DNA of 64,000 nucleotides from Pseudomonas hamedanensis (GTDB lineage: Bacteria; Pseudomonadota; Gammaproteobacteria; Pseudomonadales; Pseudomonadaceae), in the NCBI RefSeq assembly GCF_014268595.2, contig NZ_CP077091.1, positions 1,510,501 to 1,574,500 on the forward strand, in the 5' to 3' direction. Shown here piece after piece: positions 51,086-63,236 of the stretch. The notes beneath the pieces were generated by a model. The model saw nothing but the letters and a program-made list of their open reading frames with translations, made no database searches and was not told where the DNA came from. Position numbers and translations under genes: made by a program. The first letter of the stretch is position 1; the number at the start of each line of letters is the position of its first letter.

Positions 51086-53296
51086 GTGAGCGCTCTTTTT
51101 AACCGGCTGCGGCGGCCGAATGTCCGCCTTCTTTCCCTCATCGTCCTGGTGCTGATCGTACCGGTTTGCCTGCGCACGGCGCTGGGCTGGTCGACGCCGC
51201 TGGGCTATTTGTCAGATCTGGCCGTTGGCAGTCTGCTGGTAGTAGCGCTGCATCGTTGTGCGTGGTGGCTGGCCTTGCCGGTGCTGTTGTTCTGGGCGCT
51301 GCTGGCGATCGCCACGGCGGAACTGGTCAGCGCAGTCGGCCGGCTGCCGACGCCTTCCGATGTTCATTATCTGATCGACCCGCAGTTCGTTGAAAACTCC
51401 ACGGGCGGCGGACTTGCGCACCCTGCCCTGGCCATCGCTTTGTTGGTGGCACTGGTTTTCTGGCTGCTGACTCAATTTGTCGGGCGCGGCCTGGCTCGTC
51501 CGGGTTTGCCGCGTTCTGTCTGGGCTGCGCCAATCGTCTTGTTCGCCGCCCATTGGGGCGCACAAAACCTGTGGCCTGACGACGGCGATGCCTGGCGCCT
51601 GTACAACCTGCCGCATCAGTTGCTTGCCAGCGAAGTCGCCGATTGGCAGATTCAGGCCGAGGAATGGCTGGACGGCGACGTCGAAGAACCGGCGCCGGCC
51701 ATGGCCGGCCTCACCGATGTCGATCTCAACGGACAGAAACTGCTGGCCGCGCCGGGTCAGGCGCGCAACGTGCTGATCATCGCCCTGGAAGGCATTCCCG
51801 GCGCCTACATTCGCGCCAACCGCGAGGCCATCGGCAGTCATTATCAGGAAGACCTGATGCCCAACCTCAGCCGCTGGGCCGAGCGCGGCATGAATACCCC
51901 GGATTACGTGCTGCACACCCATCAGACCATTCGCGGCCTGTACGCCATGCTCTGCGGTGATTACGACAAGCTCAACAACGGCACGCCCAAGGGCGTTGAA
52001 ATGCTCACCCTGACCGAGCGCAATCAGGCCTGCCTGCCGGCGCAACTGCGCGAACACGGTTTCAGTACGCACTACTTGCAGGGCGCCGGCCTGCGCTTCA
52101 TGGCCAAAGACAAGATCATGCCGCACATTGGTTTCGATGCGACCCATGGCCTGGAATGGTTCAGCAACAGCAATTATCTGGAATTCCCGTGGGGCAAGGA
52201 CGACAAGGCCTTTTTCGAGGGCGCGCTGGATTACGTCGGGCAACTGAAAAAGCACAAGCAGCCTTGGATGCTGACGCTGCTGACCGTGGGCACCCACCAG
52301 CCCTACTCCGCGCCGGAGGATTATCTCGAGCGCTATGAAACGCCGAAGCAGGCCGCTGTCGGTTATCTCGACGACGCGCTGGACCAGTTTCTGTTGGGAC
52401 TGGAGCGTCAAGGCATTCTCAAGGACACTCTGGTGGTGGTTACCTCAGACGAATCCCACGGCATCGATGGGGTCCGGCTGGCCTCTTCGTGGGGCTTCAA
52501 CCTGACCCTGGCACCGGAACAGGCGCAACTGCCGCGCCTGAACGTCGGCGTTTATGGCCATGTCGACCTGAGCACCTCGATTCTCGACTACTTCGACCTA
52601 CCGGTGCCGAGTGCGCTGAGCGGCCGTTCGCTGTTCCGTGACTACGAGTCCGGGCGCGAAATCATGTCGTTCACCAACGGCAAGCTGCGTTACCACAACG
52701 GCCAGGGGATCTTCTCCGAATGCGACCTGCCGCGCCGCTGCCGCTATTACGAAAGCGCCGGGTTCATCGCCGACAGCGCCACCTACAAAGGCATCTATAG
52801 CGGTCACCTGGCCAGGCAGATTGCCGCGCGCGCAAACGCGCTGGATTTGTCCTTGCTGCGCACGTCGCTTAACCATCGCTACCAGTTCGGCAGCAACAAC
52901 GTTATCCCGCTGCAAGCGCAGATCAAGGATGACTGGGCCGACAACCTGATCGGCGCGCAATACCTGGAAATGCCCAAAGGCTCACACACCCACGTACGTC
53001 TGACCGTGCGCTCGGTCGACCCGCAGCAGGCGGCGTATATCCAGCTCAAGGCCAAGGAGTTCGAACAGGACGTGCAACTGGGCCTGCCGGCGGAAATGAT
53101 CGCCACGGCGGATCAGCCGCTGGAGATGGACTTCAGCTTTGAAAACCCGCAGCCGCGCAAGGCCTTCTCGTTTCATTTGTTGGGCTATGGCAATGGCGCG
53201 GTCGAGGTGACGGACTTCAGTGTAATTACTGAACTGCCGGGGCAGGAGGATATACTTGACGAAGTGCCTGAAGACGACACTGCACAGTCAAGTTGA
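51086..53296 (+). CDS. LTA synthase-like sulfatase-family membrane protein
   Basis: 736 aa from a GTG start with GCAGG upstream. About four or five membrane helices fill residues 12-155. The catalytic domain follows: LIIALEGIPG (metal-binding E), HQTIRGLYAMLCGDY (nucleophile Thr at the LtaS position) and VVVTSDESHGIDG (D and H metal ligands). The family transfers phosphoglycerol or phosphoethanolamine groups in the periplasm; Gram-negative members include OpgB-like enzymes acting on periplasmic glucans. A C-terminal region of about 200 residues continues beyond the sulfatase core. The substrate is unknown. It has no operon partner. Confidence 0.82.
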   Translation: MSALFNRLRRPNVRLLSLIVLVLIVPVCLRTALGWSTPLGYLSDLAVGSLLVVALHRCAWWLALPVLLFWALLAIATAELVSAVGRLPTPSDVHYLIDPQFVENSTGGGLAHPALAIALLVALVFWLLTQFVGRGLARPGLPRSVWAAPIVLFAAHWGAQNLWPDDGDAWRLYNLPHQLLASEVADWQIQAEEWLDGDVEEPAPAMAGLTDVDLNGQKLLAAPGQARNVLIIALEGIPGAYIRANREAIGSHYQEDLMPNLSRWAERGMNTPDYVLHTHQTIRGLYAMLCGDYDKLNNGTPKGVEMLTLTERNQACLPAQLREHGFSTHYLQGAGLRFMAKDKIMPHIGFDATHGLEWFSNSNYLEFPWGKDDKAFFEGALDYVGQLKKHKQPWMLTLLTVGTHQPYSAPEDYLERYETPKQAAVGYLDDALDQFLLGLERQGILKDTLVVVTSDESHGIDGVRLASSWGFNLTLAPEQAQLPRLNVGVYGHVDLSTSILDYFDLPVPSALSGRSLFRDYESGREIMSFTNGKLRYHNGQGIFSECDLPRRCRYYESAGFIADSATYKGIYSGHLARQIAARANALDLSLLRTSLNHRYQFGSNNVIPLQAQIKDDWADNLIGAQYLEMPKGSHTHVRLTVRSVDPQQAAYIQLKAKEFEQDVQLGLPAEMIATADQPLEMDFSFENPQPRKAFSFHLLGYGNGAVEVTDFSVITELPGQEDILDEVPEDDTAQSS

Positions 53297-53359
53297 CGCT
53301 ACCCCCCATTCAGCAAAGCGCTTCCCGGTTGTTAAACAACTGGGAGCCCGAACGTACTG

Positions 53360-53743
53360 TTACGCTGGACCGGGATTTTGCAGATTAAAGGTCCCGGTCA
53401 CTTTCCTCTCATCTTTGAGATTGAAACTGATCTCCCCTACTGCACGTCTGTAGTCGTAATCAAAGGTAATGCCTGCAGAGCCGGATTTAACCAGATGACT
53501 TCCGGGTTCGTTTTTGAATTGGACGTGCCACTCAAGCGCGCCTGTATAGGGGTAGATTATGTGTTTTATACCTTCTACCAGCTTCGCAGGAACACTGAAA
53601 TTCACTGCATTTCCTTCTCCGTCCTCCGCAGTCAGCAGATAATTCTCACCGGCGTTATGGAGTCTGCGATAAATACTACGAAGAAATGGGACGCCATCAA
53701 CCTCTGCGTCAAAAGTTCCGATTGAACTGTCTGGTCGTGACAT
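53360..53743 (-). CDS. Hypothetical protein (127 aa)
   Basis: AGGAG lies 7 bases before the ATG. The product (MSRPDSSIGTFDAEVDGVPFLRS...) is soluble and rich in beta-type residues (GITFDYDYRRAVGEISFNLKDERKVTGTFNL), which suggests a small beta-sandwich, with no signal peptide. The gene is visibly less GC-rich than its neighbours, which fits recent acquisition. It stands alone between the LTA synthase-like gene and katG. I do not recognise the family. Confidence 0.65.
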   Translation of the reverse strand: MSRPDSSIGTFDAEVDGVPFLRSIYRRLHNAGENYLLTAEDGEGNAVNFSVPAKLVEGIKHIIYPYTGALEWHVQFKNEPGSHLVKSGSAGITFDYDYRRAVGEISFNLKDERKVTGTFNLQNPGPA

Positions 53744-56324
<2,581 letters not shown>

Positions 56325-56342
56325 CTGACGAAACGCAACCTC

Positions 56343-56498
56343 TGTAGGAGTGAGCCTGCTCGCGATCGCGGTGTGTCAGACACTGAAATATGACTGATAC
56401 AACGCCATCGCGAGCAAGCTCACTCCCACATTGGATCGGTGTGTTAACACGATTCTGAGTACACCGCTAAAAACTGTGGGAGTGGGCTTGCTCCCACA
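56343..56498. repeat. Three REP palindromes after katG
   Basis: TGTAGGAGTGAGCCTGCTCGCGA at 56343, the inverse form at 56408, and a variant TGTGGGAGTGGGCTTGCTCCCACA at 56475, which is itself a near-perfect palindrome. The DNA to 56600 carries decayed pieces of the same text (CGATTC.GAGTACACCGCT twice). The block sits between the convergent katG and pepN genes. Confidence 0.85.
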
Positions 56499-56602
56499 AT
56501 AGGTTTTGCGTGTTGTCGCGATTCCGAGTACACCGCTCCCACCATAGGATTTGTGGGCTGTCGCGAATCTGAATACCACCAGCCCACATATTGGCCTAGG
56601 CG

Positions 56603-59260
56603 TTACGCCAGGCTTTTGCTCACTACTTCATAGACGTCACTCGACAGCTGACCCGATGCCAGAATCCGCTCCAGCTCGGCTTTCATCAATGCCTGACGGG
56701 CGCTGTCGTATTTGCGCCAGCGGGTCAGCGGGGCCAGTTGGCGCGAGGCGATCTGCGGGTTGAAGCCGTTCAGCTCGATGACCAGATCCGCCAGGAAGCG
56801 ATAGCCAGAGCCGTCCGCCGCATGGAAGTTGATCAGGTTCTGCCCGGCAAACGCGCCGATCAGTGCACGCACCTTGTTCGGGTTCTTGATGTTGAACGCC
56901 GGGTGCTGCATCAACGCCTTCACCCGCTCCAGACCGCCCGGCAAGGTGCTGCCGGCCTGCACGCTGAACCATTGGTCCATGACCAGCGGGTTGTCCTTGA
57001 AGTGCTCGGCGAAACTCGCCAGCGCCAAAGCTTTCTGTTCTTCGAACGGCGAGTTGACCAGCACCGCCAGCGCAGTCAGGCGCTCGGTCATGTTGTCGGC
57101 GTTTTCGAACTGTTCCAGCGCAGCCGCAAGGACTTCCGGCTTGCCGCTGAGCATCAGGTACGACAGGGTGATGTTCTGCAACGCACGTCGGGCGAAGTGC
57201 TCGGCCTCGGCGACGTATGGGGTTTTCTTCGACAGGTCGCGGTTGGCCTGATAACGCAGCCACAACGCCTCGAACAGACCTTCAGCCAATTGCTTGCGCG
57301 CAAATTCGCGAGCGATATGGATCGCCTCGACGTCGGCCACTTCGCTGATTTCGGTGAGATACGCCTCACCCGGCAGCGAGAGCATTTCCGCGACCATCGC
57401 CTGATCCAGCGACTCGTCGGACAGCACCGTGCGCAGTGCCGAGACCAGACGCGGGTCAAGCGTCAGGGTCTCGCCCTTCTGCTGTTGGCCGATCAGCTCT
57501 TGTAGCACCTGCACCGCCAGTTGCTGGCCGGCATCCCAGCGATTGAAGCCATCGCTGTCGTGCTGCATGAGGAACATCAACTGATCGCGGTTGTACGGGA
57601 AGCTCAGTTTCACCGGCGCCGAGAACCCGCGCAGCAGCGATGGCAGCGGTTGCTCGTTGATGTCGACGAAGGTGAAAGTCTGGTTAGCTTCGGTCACGGA
57701 GATAACCCGACTGGTGCCTTGGGCGGCGGCTTCACCGCTCAGACGCAGGGCCATCTCGTTGCCCTGGCTGTCCAGCAGACCGAGCTCCACCGGAATCACA
57801 AACGGCAGCTTCTCGACTTTGTCCGGGGTTGCCGGGCAGCTCTGGCGGAAGGTCAGGCTATAAGTCTTGGCAGCGGCGTCATAGGACTCGCTCACCGCCA
57901 GACGTGGCGTACCGGCCTGGCTGTACCAGCGCTTGAACTGGGTCAGGTCGACACCGTTGGCATCTTCCATGGCCTTGACGAAGTCATCGCAGGTCACGGC
58001 CTGACCGTCGTGGCGTTCAAAGTACAGATCGCTGCCTTTGCGGAAGCCTTCGGCGCCGAGCAAGGTGTGGATCATGCCAACCACTTCCGAGCCTTTTTCG
58101 TACACGGTCAGGGTGTAGAAGTTGGAAATCTCGATGAAGCTGTCCGGGCGCACGGCGTGGGCCATGGGGCCGGCATCTTCGGCGAACTGGTGGGTGCGCA
58201 GGTACGCCACGTCTTGAATGCGCTTGACCGTGGCCGAGTTCATGTCCGAGGAGAAACCGGCGTCGCGGAACACCGTGAAGCCTTCCTTGAGCGACAGCTG
58301 GAACCAGTCGCGGCAGGTCACGCGATTGCCCGACCAGTTGTGGAAGTATTCGTGAGCGACGATCGCTTCGACCCGCTGGTGCGCGGCGTCGGTGGCGGTT
58401 TCGGCGCGAGCCAGCACGGCGCTGGAGTTAAAGATATTGAGGCCCTTGTTCTCCATTGCGCCCATGTTGAAATCGTTCACGGCCACGATCATGAAAATGT
58501 CCAGATCGTACTCGCGGCCATAAACCTCTTCGTCCCAGCGCATGGATTTCTTCAGGCTGTTCATCGCGTGCTGGCACTTGTCGATGTTTTCCGGCTCGAC
58601 GTAAATACGCAGCGCGACGTTGCGCTGACTCATGGTGGTGAAGGTATCTTCGACACACCACAAATCACCGGCAACCAGCGCGAACAGGTACGCCGGTTTC
58701 TTGAACGGGTCTTCCCAGGTCGCCCAGTGCCGGCCGTCTTCACCGGGGCCGGAAGCGATCGGGTTGCCGTTGGAAAGCAGCACCGGGTAGCTGTGCTGTT
58801 CGGCGACCACCGTGGTGGTGAACTTGCTCATCACGTCCGGACGGTCGAGGTAATAGGTGATCTTGCGGAAACCTTCGGCCTCGCATTGGGTGCAGAACAT
58901 CGTGCCGGACTTGTACAGGCCTTCCAGCGCAGTATTGGTTTCCGGGTGGATGCGCACGCTGGTGTCAAGCGTGAAGGTTTCGCTGGTCGGCTGCAAAGTC
59001 AGGTGGCTGTCGGACACCTGGTAGTCAGCGGCGCTCAGCTCCTGGTCTGCGAGCGTTACCGAGAGCAGCTCCAGTTGCTGGCCGTCGAGCACCAGCGGCG
59101 GCAGGCCCGCACCGCGCTCGGGGTTGCGGCGCATCACCAGTTGCGCGTGGACCAGGCTGTGGTCCTCGAACAACTCGAAGGTCAGGTGCGTTTCGTCGAT
59201 CAGGTACTCGGGCGCCTGATAGTCCTTGAGGTAAATCATCTTCGGTTGGTCGGTGCGCAT
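56603..59260 (-). CDS. pepN: Aminopeptidase N
   Basis: 885 aa, the length of E. coli PepN. M1-family signatures are present: GAMEN (267-271) for substrate recognition, and HEYFH (303-307) with E326 for zinc binding. The protein removes N-terminal residues from peptides in the cytoplasm. AAGGAC lies about 6 bases before the ATG. It is followed, in transcript order, by no gene on this strand in the window; its 5' neighbour (DUF2797) ends 10 bases before it, so they share a transcript. Confidence 0.95.
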   Translation of the reverse strand: MRTDQPKMIYLKDYQAPEYLIDETHLTFELFEDHSLVHAQLVMRRNPERGAGLPPLVLDGQQLELLSVTLADQELSAADYQVSDSHLTLQPTSETFTLDTSVRIHPETNTALEGLYKSGTMFCTQCEAEGFRKITYYLDRPDVMSKFTTTVVAEQHSYPVLLSNGNPIASGPGEDGRHWATWEDPFKKPAYLFALVAGDLWCVEDTFTTMSQRNVALRIYVEPENIDKCQHAMNSLKKSMRWDEEVYGREYDLDIFMIVAVNDFNMGAMENKGLNIFNSSAVLARAETATDAAHQRVEAIVAHEYFHNWSGNRVTCRDWFQLSLKEGFTVFRDAGFSSDMNSATVKRIQDVAYLRTHQFAEDAGPMAHAVRPDSFIEISNFYTLTVYEKGSEVVGMIHTLLGAEGFRKGSDLYFERHDGQAVTCDDFVKAMEDANGVDLTQFKRWYSQAGTPRLAVSESYDAAAKTYSLTFRQSCPATPDKVEKLPFVIPVELGLLDSQGNEMALRLSGEAAAQGTSRVISVTEANQTFTFVDINEQPLPSLLRGFSAPVKLSFPYNRDQLMFLMQHDSDGFNRWDAGQQLAVQVLQELIGQQQKGETLTLDPRLVSALRTVLSDESLDQAMVAEMLSLPGEAYLTEISEVADVEAIHIAREFARKQLAEGLFEALWLRYQANRDLSKKTPYVAEAEHFARRALQNITLSYLMLSGKPEVLAAALEQFENADNMTERLTALAVLVNSPFEEQKALALASFAEHFKDNPLVMDQWFSVQAGSTLPGGLERVKALMQHPAFNIKNPNKVRALIGAFAGQNLINFHAADGSGYRFLADLVIELNGFNPQIASRQLAPLTRWRKYDSARQALMKAELERILASGQLSSDVYEVVSKSLA

Positions 59261-59270
59261 GCTGGAGTCC

Positions 59271-60101
59271 TTATTGATGCACGGCGAGCTGGTAAGCCGT
59301 GTATTTACGAATGTTGATCACGCCGGTGTCAAAGATCAGGTACTGGCCCTTGATCCCCAGCAGCGTGCCTTCGGCAATCGGGTTCTTGTCCAGGTTGAAG
59401 CTGACGATTTTCGCCGGGTATTGCTCGACGGGATAGCGGATTTCCAGCGGTTCGACATCGGCAATCGTCTGAATCGCCTGAAGGCCGAATCGCTCCTGCA
59501 AACCTTGCAGGCCTTCGGCGCAGCTTTCGAACAACTGATCGCGCACCTGCGCCAGATCCACCGCCGCTGCATCGCCCTTGAGCAAGGCGCGCCAGTTGGT
59601 CTTGTCCGCCACCTGACTGCGGAACAGGTCTTCTACAAAACCCGATTGCTGCCGTGTCGACACGCGCATGATCGGCAAGGCCTGACTCGCCCCTTGATCG
59701 AGCCAGCGCGTCGGCAACTGCGTTGCACGGGTGATGCCAACCTTGATCCCCGACGAGTTGGCCAGATAGACCACGTGATCGGTCATGCAGAACTGCTCGC
59801 CCCACGCCGGATCGCGACAGGTGCCAGCGTCAAAGTGGCAGCGCTCCGGGCTCATGATGCACAGGTCGCACTGCGCCAGTTTGGTCATGCACGGGTAGCA
59901 ATAGCCCTGACTGAAGCTGGTTTTGGTCTTGCGCCCGCAATGGGTGCAATGGATTGCCCCCAGATACTCCAGACGCAGCGTGCTGCCGATCAACGGATTG
60001 ACCGGCACCTCGACGTCGTCCAGACGAAACGCGTACTGCACGTTCGGCCCATCCAGGCGCGCCGACATTTTGCTGATTGCACCGCGGCCAATCTCGATCA
60101 A
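59271..60101 (-). CDS. DUF2797 cysteine-rich protein
   Basis: The start is probably the TTG at 60101 (first residues MIEIGRGAISKMSARLDG), which overlaps the stop of the upstream gene in TTGA; 276 aa. A longer open frame has no better start. The protein carries a zinc-ribbon-like CTHCGRKTKTSFSQGYCYPCMTKLAQCDLC and further cysteines near CDLCIMSPERCHFD and CRDP, followed by a GIY-YIG-like region (VYLANSSGIKVGITRATQLPTRWLDQGA). It is the DUF2797 family, found beside pepN in Pseudomonas. The function is unknown. Confidence 0.8.
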   Translation of the reverse strand: MIEIGRGAISKMSARLDGPNVQYAFRLDDVEVPVNPLIGSTLRLEYLGAIHCTHCGRKTKTSFSQGYCYPCMTKLAQCDLCIMSPERCHFDAGTCRDPAWGEQFCMTDHVVYLANSSGIKVGITRATQLPTRWLDQGASQALPIMRVSTRQQSGFVEDLFRSQVADKTNWRALLKGDAAAVDLAQVRDQLFESCAEGLQGLQERFGLQAIQTIADVEPLEIRYPVEQYPAKIVSFNLDKNPIAEGTLLGIKGQYLIFDTGVINIRKYTAYQLAVHQ

Positions 60102-60358
60102 TGGATGGCATCCGACTTGAACAGAATGTTCGGCACTTCGATCGACTTCGACGCACATTCCTGCGGGCCCATGTAACCGGTGCGCTGATCTTCAGGCAGG
60201 TTCTGGATTTCCCAGGCGATCATCGCCTGCAACGACAGCTCGCGCTGCTCGGCGGTGAGTTTGTTGCCGTCGGACCATTTGCCGATTTCCACGGCCAGTT
60301 TCAGGCTTTCGTAGATGTCCGGGGTGATGTTGTTGATCATGTCGTTGAAAGAGGACAT
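60098..60358 (-). CDS. YeaC-family protein (DUF1315)
   Basis: 86 aa (MSSFNDMINNITPDIYESLKLAVEIGKWSDGNKLT...QRELSLQAMIAWE), the DUF1315/YeaC family of small cytoplasmic proteins. GGAG lies 9 bases before the ATG. It ends in an overlap with the DUF2797 gene. No activity is known. Confidence 0.85.
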   Translation of the reverse strand: MSSFNDMINNITPDIYESLKLAVEIGKWSDGNKLTAEQRELSLQAMIAWEIQNLPEDQRTGYMGPQECASKSIEVPNILFKSDAIH

Positions 60359-60393
60359 CAGGGGTCTCCGTGCTCTTTACTGAAACAAAAAAT

Positions 60394-61263
60394 TTAGACG
60401 GCCAGTTTACGGCGGTTATACAAACCGCCCAACAAACCGGTGAAGCATCCGATGAGTAACCCGCTCAGGTGTGCGGCGTTGGCAATCTGGCCGAAACCGA
60501 TCAGCGAGATCAGCCCGGACATGCACACCAGCAGCCACACCAGCATCATCACCAGCACGCCGCGCGGCAGGCGATAGGCCGGGTTCGGCGCCAGCAGCTG
60601 GAAAATCCAGCAATGCCCGAGCAAGCCGTAGAGCACGCCGGACAGACCGCCAAACAGGGTCGGGCCGCTCCAGACGAACTGCGCATAGTTGGACACCAGG
60701 CTGAACAGCAACGTCAGGCCGATCAGGTTGATGCTGCCCTGGCGCGACTCGATACGCCGCCCCAGTTCCCAGTACCACATGCCGTTCATGGCCAGATGGA
60801 GGATGCCGAAATGGATCAGCATCGGCGTGATCAGCCGCCACCACTGCCCCGCCGCCAGACTGTCAGCCAATGGGGTGAACTGGATGTACTCACCGATCAC
60901 GCGAAAGTCGAGGAAGGTCAACCAGCGCAGCGTTTCGAGGTTCTCGCCAAGAAAGGTCAGACCGCCGACAATCAGGCTCAATAGCAGAATGAAACCGGTG
61001 GCCCGGGCGTGTTTCAGTTGTTCGGCGAAGCCCGGACGCTTGAAGGTCTGGCCCAGCGGAATGTCCAGTTGCTGATCGGGATCGCCGGCCGGGAAGCGTT
61101 CGTACAGCGAACGCACGTCTTCGCTGATTTCAGCCGGCGCCCACAGCACCTGCTCGCCCGCCTCCTCGCTGACCCGATGCGGGACCTGCATACGCTGCAG
61201 GAGTTTGACGAAGCCGCTCAGGTCCACCGCCAGGGGCAGGCGCAATACCGCTACCGCACTCAT
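60394..61263 (-). CDS. Rhomboid-family intramembrane serine protease
   Basis: 289 aa. Residues 1-85 are a cytoplasmic domain; six helices follow. The active site has the nucleophile in GLSGV (S208) and the base in NAAHLSG (H265). HFGILHLAMN (151-160) matches the conserved H/N loop of GlpG, giving the oxyanion asparagine. Rhomboids cut membrane proteins within or near a helix. The 5' end overlaps the end of the metallophosphoesterase gene by four bases (ATGA), so they are translated together. Confidence 0.88.
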   Translation of the reverse strand: MSAVAVLRLPLAVDLSGFVKLLQRMQVPHRVSEEAGEQVLWAPAEISEDVRSLYERFPAGDPDQQLDIPLGQTFKRPGFAEQLKHARATGFILLLSLIVGGLTFLGENLETLRWLTFLDFRVIGEYIQFTPLADSLAAGQWWRLITPMLIHFGILHLAMNGMWYWELGRRIESRQGSINLIGLTLLFSLVSNYAQFVWSGPTLFGGLSGVLYGLLGHCWIFQLLAPNPAYRLPRGVLVMMLVWLLVCMSGLISLIGFGQIANAAHLSGLLIGCFTGLLGGLYNRRKLAV

Positions 61264-62231
61264 TGCAGCACCTCCGGCCGCTCGACATCGACCCAGACAA
61301 ATTTATCTGGATCGAGGCGAGTTTCCTGATCCAGACGATAAGCGACCAGTTTGCCGTAGAGCACCGCGCTGTAATCCAGGCAGGCGAGGTTCGGACGGAT
61401 CGGCGCCGGTTGACCGCTGCGCCAGTAGTGGCCGACGAACAGCAATGGCTCGTCGACGCCATAACGCAGCAGGGCATTCTTTTCCGTTGAGGACAGCGGC
61501 GTCTGTGCCACCGGTTCCGGCAGGGCATCAGGCTGAAAGACGATGTCGCCGTAGGTTTTCGGGTCGTCCTCCCAGAACTTGGTGCGGAAGAACGCGCGCA
61601 CCAGACCGTCGCCACTGGTCATGGTCAGGCCGCCCGGCAGGCGCATGTCGGTGCCGCGCAGCAGACGGTCGAACACGGTGCAGGCAAAGCTGCCGGGAAC
61701 CGCCGAGGCCTGCAGGAAATGCTCATCGACGCAGCCGTCGGGAAACAACGCCCGCAATGGTTCGATCAGACCGGCATCCCAGCACGCATGCACGACCCGG
61801 AAACGTCCGGCATCGATGAACAATGGCAGCTCATAGAACCATTGTTGGAAGTCATGCCAGTCACCCGGATGGTTTTCGAATTGACTCAGCGTTTCGTGTA
61901 GCAGGCGGGCATGGCGCGGCGTGTGTTCACGGACGAATTGCTTGCCACTGCCCGGTGGCGCCGGGGTGCTCCAGCCCAGGGCGTTGAATTCGTGGTTGCC
62001 CATGATGCACAAGGCCTGACCGGCCTGGACCATGTCATGAACGATGTGCAGCGCCTCGCGGATTCGCGGGCCACGGTCGATGATGTCGCCAACGAACACG
62101 GCCATGCGCGATGGATGCCGCCAGACCCCGCCCTGCTTGTGATAACCGAGACGGTCAAGCAAGTGTTCCAGGGTCAGGGCGCATCCGTGCACATCACCGA
62201 TCAGGTCGTAACTGCGCGCGGGATCGAGCAT
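61260..62231 (-). CDS. Metallophosphoesterase (calcineurin-like)
   Basis: The ATG at 62231 has GGAGG 6 bases upstream; 323 aa (MLDPARSYDLIGDVHGC...). Dimetal motifs are GDVHG, GDIIDRG, GNHE and a later GHYW block, as in PP1/PrpE-type phosphatases. The substrate (protein phosphate or a nucleotide) is not known. It overlaps the NAD kinase stop by one base (TGATG) and the rhomboid start by four. Confidence 0.85.
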   Translation of the reverse strand: MLDPARSYDLIGDVHGCALTLEHLLDRLGYHKQGGVWRHPSRMAVFVGDIIDRGPRIREALHIVHDMVQAGQALCIMGNHEFNALGWSTPAPPGSGKQFVREHTPRHARLLHETLSQFENHPGDWHDFQQWFYELPLFIDAGRFRVVHACWDAGLIEPLRALFPDGCVDEHFLQASAVPGSFACTVFDRLLRGTDMRLPGGLTMTSGDGLVRAFFRTKFWEDDPKTYGDIVFQPDALPEPVAQTPLSSTEKNALLRYGVDEPLLFVGHYWRSGQPAPIRPNLACLDYSAVLYGKLVAYRLDQETRLDPDKFVWVDVERPEVLQ

Positions 62232-63121
62232 CAGTCGCCTCCGCCCCCCAACTTGCTGCCCCAGCCGAGCTTGGTCCGGCACACCTCGTAGTAATTGTGA
62301 TCGAGCGGATGAATCAGGCGCAGCTTCTGCGCTTTTTTGCTGACGGTGATGGTGTCGCCCGGCGCACAGGTGAAATGGTTCTGCCCGTCGCAGGAGACTT
62401 GCGGGTAAATCTGCATGTTTTTCGACACGACGATTTTCAGCTCACTGTTGCCATCGACCACAATCGGCCTGCTCGACAACATATGGGGGTACATCGGCAC
62501 AATCACAATGGCGTCGAGCTTGGGGTGCATGATCGGGCCACCCGCCGACAGCGCGTAAGCGGTGGAGCCGGTTGGCGTGGCGACGATCAGGCCGTCGGCC
62601 TTCTGGCTGCAGACGAACTGACCGTCGATGTACAGCTCGAATTCGATCATCCGCGTCGATTTGCCGGGATGCAGCACGACATCGTTCAGCGCATCGCCCT
62701 GGCCGATGGCCTCGGCGTGGCGACGGACTTCGGCTTGCAACAGAAAGCGGTTTTCCACCAGATAATGACCGTCGAGCACCTTGGCGACTTCGACTTCCAG
62801 CTCGTCCGGGCGAATGTCGGTGAGAAAACCGAGGCTGCCACGGTTGATCCCCAGCACCGGAATATTATGCTTGGCCAGGGCGCGGGCGGCGCCAAGCAGG
62901 CTGCCGTCACCGCCGACAACGATGACCATGTCGCAGACCTCGCCGAGCATCTTGCGTGACGACGTTTGCAGGCCATGGCCCGGCAGGACTTCAGCGATGG
63001 TGTCTTCGAGAATCACGTGCAGATGCCGGTCGAGCAGAAACCGTTTCAGTCGGCGGACGGTATCCAGCACCTGGGAACTGCCCAGGCGACCGATGATGCC
63101 GATATTACGAAATTGCTCCAT
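62231..63121 (-). CDS. nadK: NAD kinase
   Basis: 296 aa from the ATG at 63121 (MEQFRNIGIIGRLG), with AGAGG upstream. The ATP/NAD-binding GGDGS lies at 70-74, followed by GINRGSLGFLTDI and the substrate loop TPTGSTAY. It phosphorylates NAD to NADP in the cytoplasm. It is the first gene of the nadK-metallophosphoesterase-rhomboid run, all with overlapping ends. Confidence 0.95.
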   Translation of the reverse strand: MEQFRNIGIIGRLGSSQVLDTVRRLKRFLLDRHLHVILEDTIAEVLPGHGLQTSSRKMLGEVCDMVIVVGGDGSLLGAARALAKHNIPVLGINRGSLGFLTDIRPDELEVEVAKVLDGHYLVENRFLLQAEVRRHAEAIGQGDALNDVVLHPGKSTRMIEFELYIDGQFVCSQKADGLIVATPTGSTAYALSAGGPIMHPKLDAIVIVPMYPHMLSSRPIVVDGNSELKIVVSKNMQIYPQVSCDGQNHFTCAPGDTITVSKKAQKLRLIHPLDHNYYEVCRTKLGWGSKLGGGGD

Positions 63122-63236
63122 GGGACCTCTGCGGACAATCGAAAACGCGAAAAGCACGATTATGGGCGAAAGCGCCAGATAGACAAAATCCTTTCAGCCT
63201 CAAGGGTGTGCTCAGGTTTAAGGCTATGCTCGCAAG

